DNA of 64,000 nt from the NCBI RefSeq assembly GCF_002112505.1, contig NZ_NEHW01000022.1:1-64000 (forward strand), in the 5' to 3' direction. The position numbers were made by a program, and so were the translations under genes. This document shows, piece by piece, positions 60,774-64,000 of this stretch; within the stretch, counting starts at the first letter, position 1; each line of letters begins with the position of its first letter. The notes below the pieces were generated by a model that was not told the DNA's origin, did no database searches, and saw only the letters and a list, made by a program, of their open reading frames with translations. Source of the stretch: Pseudomonas sp. R28(2017) (GTDB taxonomy: Bacteria; Pseudomonadota; Gammaproteobacteria; Pseudomonadales; Pseudomonadaceae).

Positions 60774-61931
60774 ATGGATAAGTCCAGATTCCGCAAGTTC
60801 AGCCTCGGCGCCGCCGTGGCCCTGGTCGCCGGCATCACCTTGTACGCGGTCCAGGCCCCGGCCAAGGCGCCGCAGTACATCATCGCCACGGTCGAGCGTG
60901 GCGATATCGAGAACGCGGTGCTGGCCACCGGTATCCTCGAAGGCATCAAGCAGGTGGATGTCGGCGCGCAGGTGTCCGGGCAGCTGAAGTCGCTCAAGGT
61001 CAAGCTGGGCGACAAGGTCAGCGAGGGCCAGTGGCTGGCCGAGATCGACCCGCTGGTGCTGCGCAACACCTTGCGCCAGGCCGAAGTCGATGAGGAGAAA
61101 CTGCAGGCCGAAAAACGCTCGACCCAGGCCCAGCTCAGGCAGGCCAGGCGGGTGTACGAGCGCTACCGCGAACTGCAGGCCGACGAGTCGGTGTCGCGTC
61201 AGGACTTCGAAAACGCCGAGTCGGAATACGAAGTGCAGCAGGCCGCAGTGCGTTCGCTCGACGCACAGATCCAGAGCGCCCGGGTCGAGATCGACACGGC
61301 CCGGGTCAACCTCGGCTACACCCGCATCAACGCGCCGATCACCGGCCATGTGGTGGGCATCGTCACCCAGGAAGGGCAGACCGTGATCGCCAACCAACTG
61401 GCGCCGATCCTGCTCAAGCTGGCCGACCTCGACACCATGACGGTCAAGGCGCAGGTGTCGGAGGCCGACGTGATCCACATCACCCCGGGGCAGGCGGTGT
61501 ACTTCACCATCCTGGGCGAGGACAAACGCTACTACGCCAAGTTGCGCGGCACCGAGCCTGCGCCGCAGAACTACGCACAGAGCACCGACAAGAGTGACGG
61601 CAGCAGTGCCAAGCCCAACGGCGCGGTGTTCTACAACGCGCTGTTCGAGGTACCCAACCCCGACCATCGCCTGCGCATCTCGATGACCGCCCAGGTGCAT
61701 ATCGTCCTCGATACCGCCGCCGCTGTGCTGACCGTGCCGGTGGCGGCGCTGGGCCTGCGCAACGCGGACGGCAGCTTCCCGGTGCGGGTGCTCGATGCCA
61801 AGGGCTTTGCCCAGGTGCGCAACGTGCAAACCGGCATCAACAACAACGTCAAGGTGCAGGTCAAGGACGGCCTGGCCGAGGGCGACCGGGTGGTGATCGG
61901 CGAGCCGGTGTCTGGCGAAGCAGGGGCGTGA
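60774..61931 (+). CDS. macA: MacA-like periplasmic adaptor of the lipopeptide exporter
   Basis: This 385-residue membrane-fusion protein has one N-terminal membrane anchor (FSLGAAVALVAGITLYAVQA). It is followed by a lipoyl half (VDVGAQVSGQLKSLKVKLGD), a long coiled-coil hairpin (EEKLQAEKRSTQAQLRQARR to about residue 165), the second lipoyl half (YTRINAPITGHVVGIVTQEG) and a beta-barrel domain. It should bridge MacB to the outer-membrane factor. ATG 60774 has GGAAG at 60760-60764 (9 nt); GTG 60768 is an in-frame alternative. It is downstream of psoC, and linked macA-macB genes are usual in putisolvin and related lipopeptide loci. Confidence 0.92.
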   Translation: MDKSRFRKFSLGAAVALVAGITLYAVQAPAKAPQYIIATVERGDIENAVLATGILEGIKQVDVGAQVSGQLKSLKVKLGDKVSEGQWLAEIDPLVLRNTLRQAEVDEEKLQAEKRSTQAQLRQARRVYERYRELQADESVSRQDFENAESEYEVQQAAVRSLDAQIQSARVEIDTARVNLGYTRINAPITGHVVGIVTQEGQTVIANQLAPILLKLADLDTMTVKAQVSEADVIHITPGQAVYFTILGEDKRYYAKLRGTEPAPQNYAQSTDKSDGSSAKPNGAVFYNALFEVPNPDHRLRISMTAQVHIVLDTAAAVLTVPVAALGLRNADGSFPVRVLDAKGFAQVRNVQTGINNNVKVQVKDGLAEGDRVVIGEPVSGEAGA

Positions 61932-61933
61932 GC

Positions 61934-63937
61934 ATGAACATGAATGTCGAGCTGACCCCGCACAGGGCCGTCGCCAGCGGCCAGGGCGAACCGCTGCTGC
62001 GCCTGCAGGGCGTGACCCGCAGCTTCCTTGCCGGTGACCGCGAGTTCCTCGCGCTCAAGGGCATCGACCTGCAGATTCGCAGCGGCGAGCTGGTGGCGAT
62101 CATCGGGGCTTCCGGCTCGGGCAAGTCGACCCTGATGAACATCCTCGGCTGCCTGGATAACGCCAGCAGTGGCAGCTACCAGGTCGGCGGCCAGGAAACC
62201 CGCGAACTGGACGACGATGCCCTGGCCGCCCTGCGCCGCGACCACTTCGGTTTCATCTTCCAGCGCTACCACCTGCTGCCGCACCTGGATGCGCTGCATA
62301 ACGTCGAGATCCCGGCCGTCTATGCCGGCTCGCCACAGGGCCAACGCCACCAGCGCGCACGGGAGCTGCTGACCCGCCTGGGCCTTGGCGGGCACCTTGA
62401 GCATCGCCCAAGCCAGCTGTCCGGCGGCCAGCAGCAACGGGTCAGCATCTGCCGGGCGCTGATGAATGGCGGCCAGGTGATCCTCGCCGACGAGCCGACC
62501 GGCGCCCTGGACACCCGCAGCGGCAAGGAGGTGATGAACATCCTGCTGGAGCTGCACGCCGCCGGGCACACGGTGATCCTGGTGACCCACGACCCCAAGG
62601 TTGCCGCCCATGCCGAACGCATCATCGAAGTCAGTGACGGGCAGATCATCAGCGACCAGCGCAACGCCCACGAGGCACTGCCCGTGCCCGCGGCCGAGCC
62701 TGCGCCCACGCTGCCGGCCGCCAGGCGCCTGGTCGCCAGCCTGGGGATGTTCCGCGAGGCCTTCAAGATGGCCTGGATCGCGCTGGTCTCGCACCGCATG
62801 CGCACCTTGCTGACCATGCTCGGGATCGTCATCGGCATCACCTCGGTGGTGTCGATCTCGGCCATCGGCGAAGGTGCCAAGGGCTACGTGCTCAAGGACA
62901 TCCAGGCGATCGGCAGCAACACCATCGACATCTACTCGGGCAGCAACTTCGGCGACAGCCGGGCCAAGACCATCGAGACCCTGCTGCCGGCCGACGTGGC
63001 GGCCCTGAACGCGCTGTACTACGTCGACAGCGCCACCCCGGTGATCGGCCAGAGCACCTTGGTGCGCTACCGCAACCTGGATGTCGACGTACAGCTCAAT
63101 GGCGTCAGCGAACACTACTTCCAGGTGCGCAACATCCCGTTGGCCGCCGGCATCGTGTTCAGCGCCGACGACGCCCGGCGCCAGGCGCAGGTGGTGGTGA
63201 TCGACCACAACACCCGCAAGCGCCTGTTCGGCAGCAATGTCGACCCGCTGGGGCAGGTGATCCTGGTCGGCAACCTGCCGTGCACGGTGATCGGCGTAAC
63301 CGCCGAGAACAAGAACCTGTTCGTCGCCAGCAACCAGCTGAACATCTGGGTGCCCTACGAAACCGCCGCCGGCCGCGTGCTTGGCCAGCGCCACCTCGAC
63401 AGCATCAGCGTGCGCATCAAGGACGGCGTGCCGAGCAAGCGGGTGGAGGAGGAGGTGACCAAGGTGATGCTGCAGCGCCATGGCACCAAGGACTTCTTCA
63501 CCAACAACCTCGACAGCATCATGCAGACGGTGCAGAAGACCAGCCGCTCGCTGACCTTGCTGCTGTCGCTGATCGCAGTGATCTCGCTGGTGGTGGGCGG
63601 TATCGGGGTGATGAACATCATGCTGGTGTCGGTGACCGAGCGCACCCGCGAGATCGGTATCCGCATGGCGGTGGGGGCGCGGCAGTCGGACATTCGCCAG
63701 CAGTTTCTGGTGGAGGCGGTGATGGTCTGCCTGTTTGGCGGGGTGGTCGGGATCGGACTGTCGTACGGGATCGGCTATCTGTTCGAGCTGTTCGTGAAAC
63801 AGTGGGAGATGGTGTTTTCGCCGGCGTCGATCGTCATGGCGTTTGCCTGTTCGACCTTGATTGGCGTGGTGTTCGGGTTTGTGCCGGCCAGGAATGCGGC
63901 GCGGCTCGACCCGATCGAGGCATTGGCCAGGGATTGA
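61934..63937 (+). CDS. macB: MacB-like ABC transporter (ATPase plus FtsX permease) of the lipopeptide exporter
   Basis: This 667-residue protein fuses an N-terminal ABC ATPase (Walker A GASGSGKST at residues 58-66, signature LSGGQQQRVS, Walker B ILADEPTGALD) to a MacB permease. The permease has one membrane segment (MLGIVIGITSVVSISAI), a large periplasmic domain and three C-terminal segments, including SLIAVISLVVGGIGVMNIML. It powers secretion through MacA and an outer-membrane factor. ATG 61934 has AGGGG at 61922-61926, 7 nt away. GTG 61928 would overlap the macA stop as GTGA and also fits translational coupling. The gene is complete; a REP follows the stop. Confidence 0.92.
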   Translation: MNMNVELTPHRAVASGQGEPLLRLQGVTRSFLAGDREFLALKGIDLQIRSGELVAIIGASGSGKSTLMNILGCLDNASSGSYQVGGQETRELDDDALAALRRDHFGFIFQRYHLLPHLDALHNVEIPAVYAGSPQGQRHQRARELLTRLGLGGHLEHRPSQLSGGQQQRVSICRALMNGGQVILADEPTGALDTRSGKEVMNILLELHAAGHTVILVTHDPKVAAHAERIIEVSDGQIISDQRNAHEALPVPAAEPAPTLPAARRLVASLGMFREAFKMAWIALVSHRMRTLLTMLGIVIGITSVVSISAIGEGAKGYVLKDIQAIGSNTIDIYSGSNFGDSRAKTIETLLPADVAALNALYYVDSATPVIGQSTLVRYRNLDVDVQLNGVSEHYFQVRNIPLAAGIVFSADDARRQAQVVVIDHNTRKRLFGSNVDPLGQVILVGNLPCTVIGVTAENKNLFVASNQLNIWVPYETAAGRVLGQRHLDSISVRIKDGVPSKRVEEEVTKVMLQRHGTKDFFTNNLDSIMQTVQKTSRSLTLLLSLIAVISLVVGGIGVMNIMLVSVTERTREIGIRMAVGARQSDIRQQFLVEAVMVCLFGGVVGIGLSYGIGYLFELFVKQWEMVFSPASIVMAFACSTLIGVVFGFVPARNAARLDPIEALARD

Positions 63938-63951
63938 AGCTCGCCTGTTCC

Positions 63952-63983
63952 GGCCTCTTCGCGGGCAAGCCCGCTCCCACAGG
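63952..63983 (-). repeat. REP element after macB
   Basis: GGCCTCTTCGCGGGCAAGCC followed by CGCTCCCACAGG starts 14 bp after the macB stop. It is one half of a probable REPIN whose partner would lie beyond the window edge. Confidence 0.85.
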
Positions 63984-64000
63984 TTCACCACGGCCTTTGA

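Noticed and set aside
61631..63991. Antisense open frame opposite macB
   Set aside because: It lies opposite a gene with complete ABC and FtsX motifs and has no domain of its own.

Overview
The window is high-GC bacterial DNA that looks like a Pseudomonas of the P. putida group. The reasons are the REP family (core close to GTGGGAGCGGGC...GCCCGCGAA) scattered between and inside genes, the gene families present, and above all a three-gene lipopeptide synthetase locus whose module count and specificity codes match putisolvin. No rRNA, tRNA, CRISPR array, phage or transposase gene was seen.

Left third (about 1-17 kb), ordinary and accessory chromosome: a palindromic repeat complex at the edge; a DUF3313-type lipoprotein; a HigBA-like toxin-antitoxin pair with a 17-bp operator-like palindrome; a polyamine catabolic set on the minus strand (glutamine-synthetase-like ligase, PotF-like binding protein, FAD oxidase) with a divergent AraC-type regulator; an orphan superfamily-I helicase-like ATPase; a Sad-type aldehyde dehydrogenase with a divergent PtrR-like LysR regulator; a small secreted protein; a PhyH-family oxygenase; a PagL-type lipid A deacylase; a TonB-dependent siderophore receptor with a Fur-box-like site; a universal stress protein; and the manganese exporter mntP behind a yybP-ykoY (Mn2+) riboswitch.

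Right two thirds (17.6-64 kb), the lipopeptide locus: an outer-membrane factor and a LuxR-type regulator on the minus strand, then psoA (2 modules), psoB (7 modules), psoC (3 modules plus tandem thioesterases), then macA and macB. Specificity codes read by eye give Leu-Glu/Gln-Leu-Leu/Ile-Gln-Ser-Val-Leu/Ile-Ser-Leu-Val/Ile-Ser, the putisolvin sequence. A starter C domain begins psoA. Dual condensation/epimerisation-type C domains run up to module 10 and LCL-type domains (HHxVADGWS) follow in modules 11-12, predicting D residues 1-9 and L residues 10-12. The MacA/MacB pump and the outer-membrane factor would form a tripartite exporter, with the LuxR protein as activator.

Most unusual observation: all three serine adenylation domains (modules 6, 9 and 12) carry an 89-bp REPIN, the normally intergenic palindromic REP pair, inserted in frame between the pocket-lining residues. 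It is translated into about 31 extra residues. The three copies lie in 1571-bp A-domain segments of exactly equal length and near-identical sequence. In psoC the sharp ends of this segment mark a clean adenylation-domain exchange.
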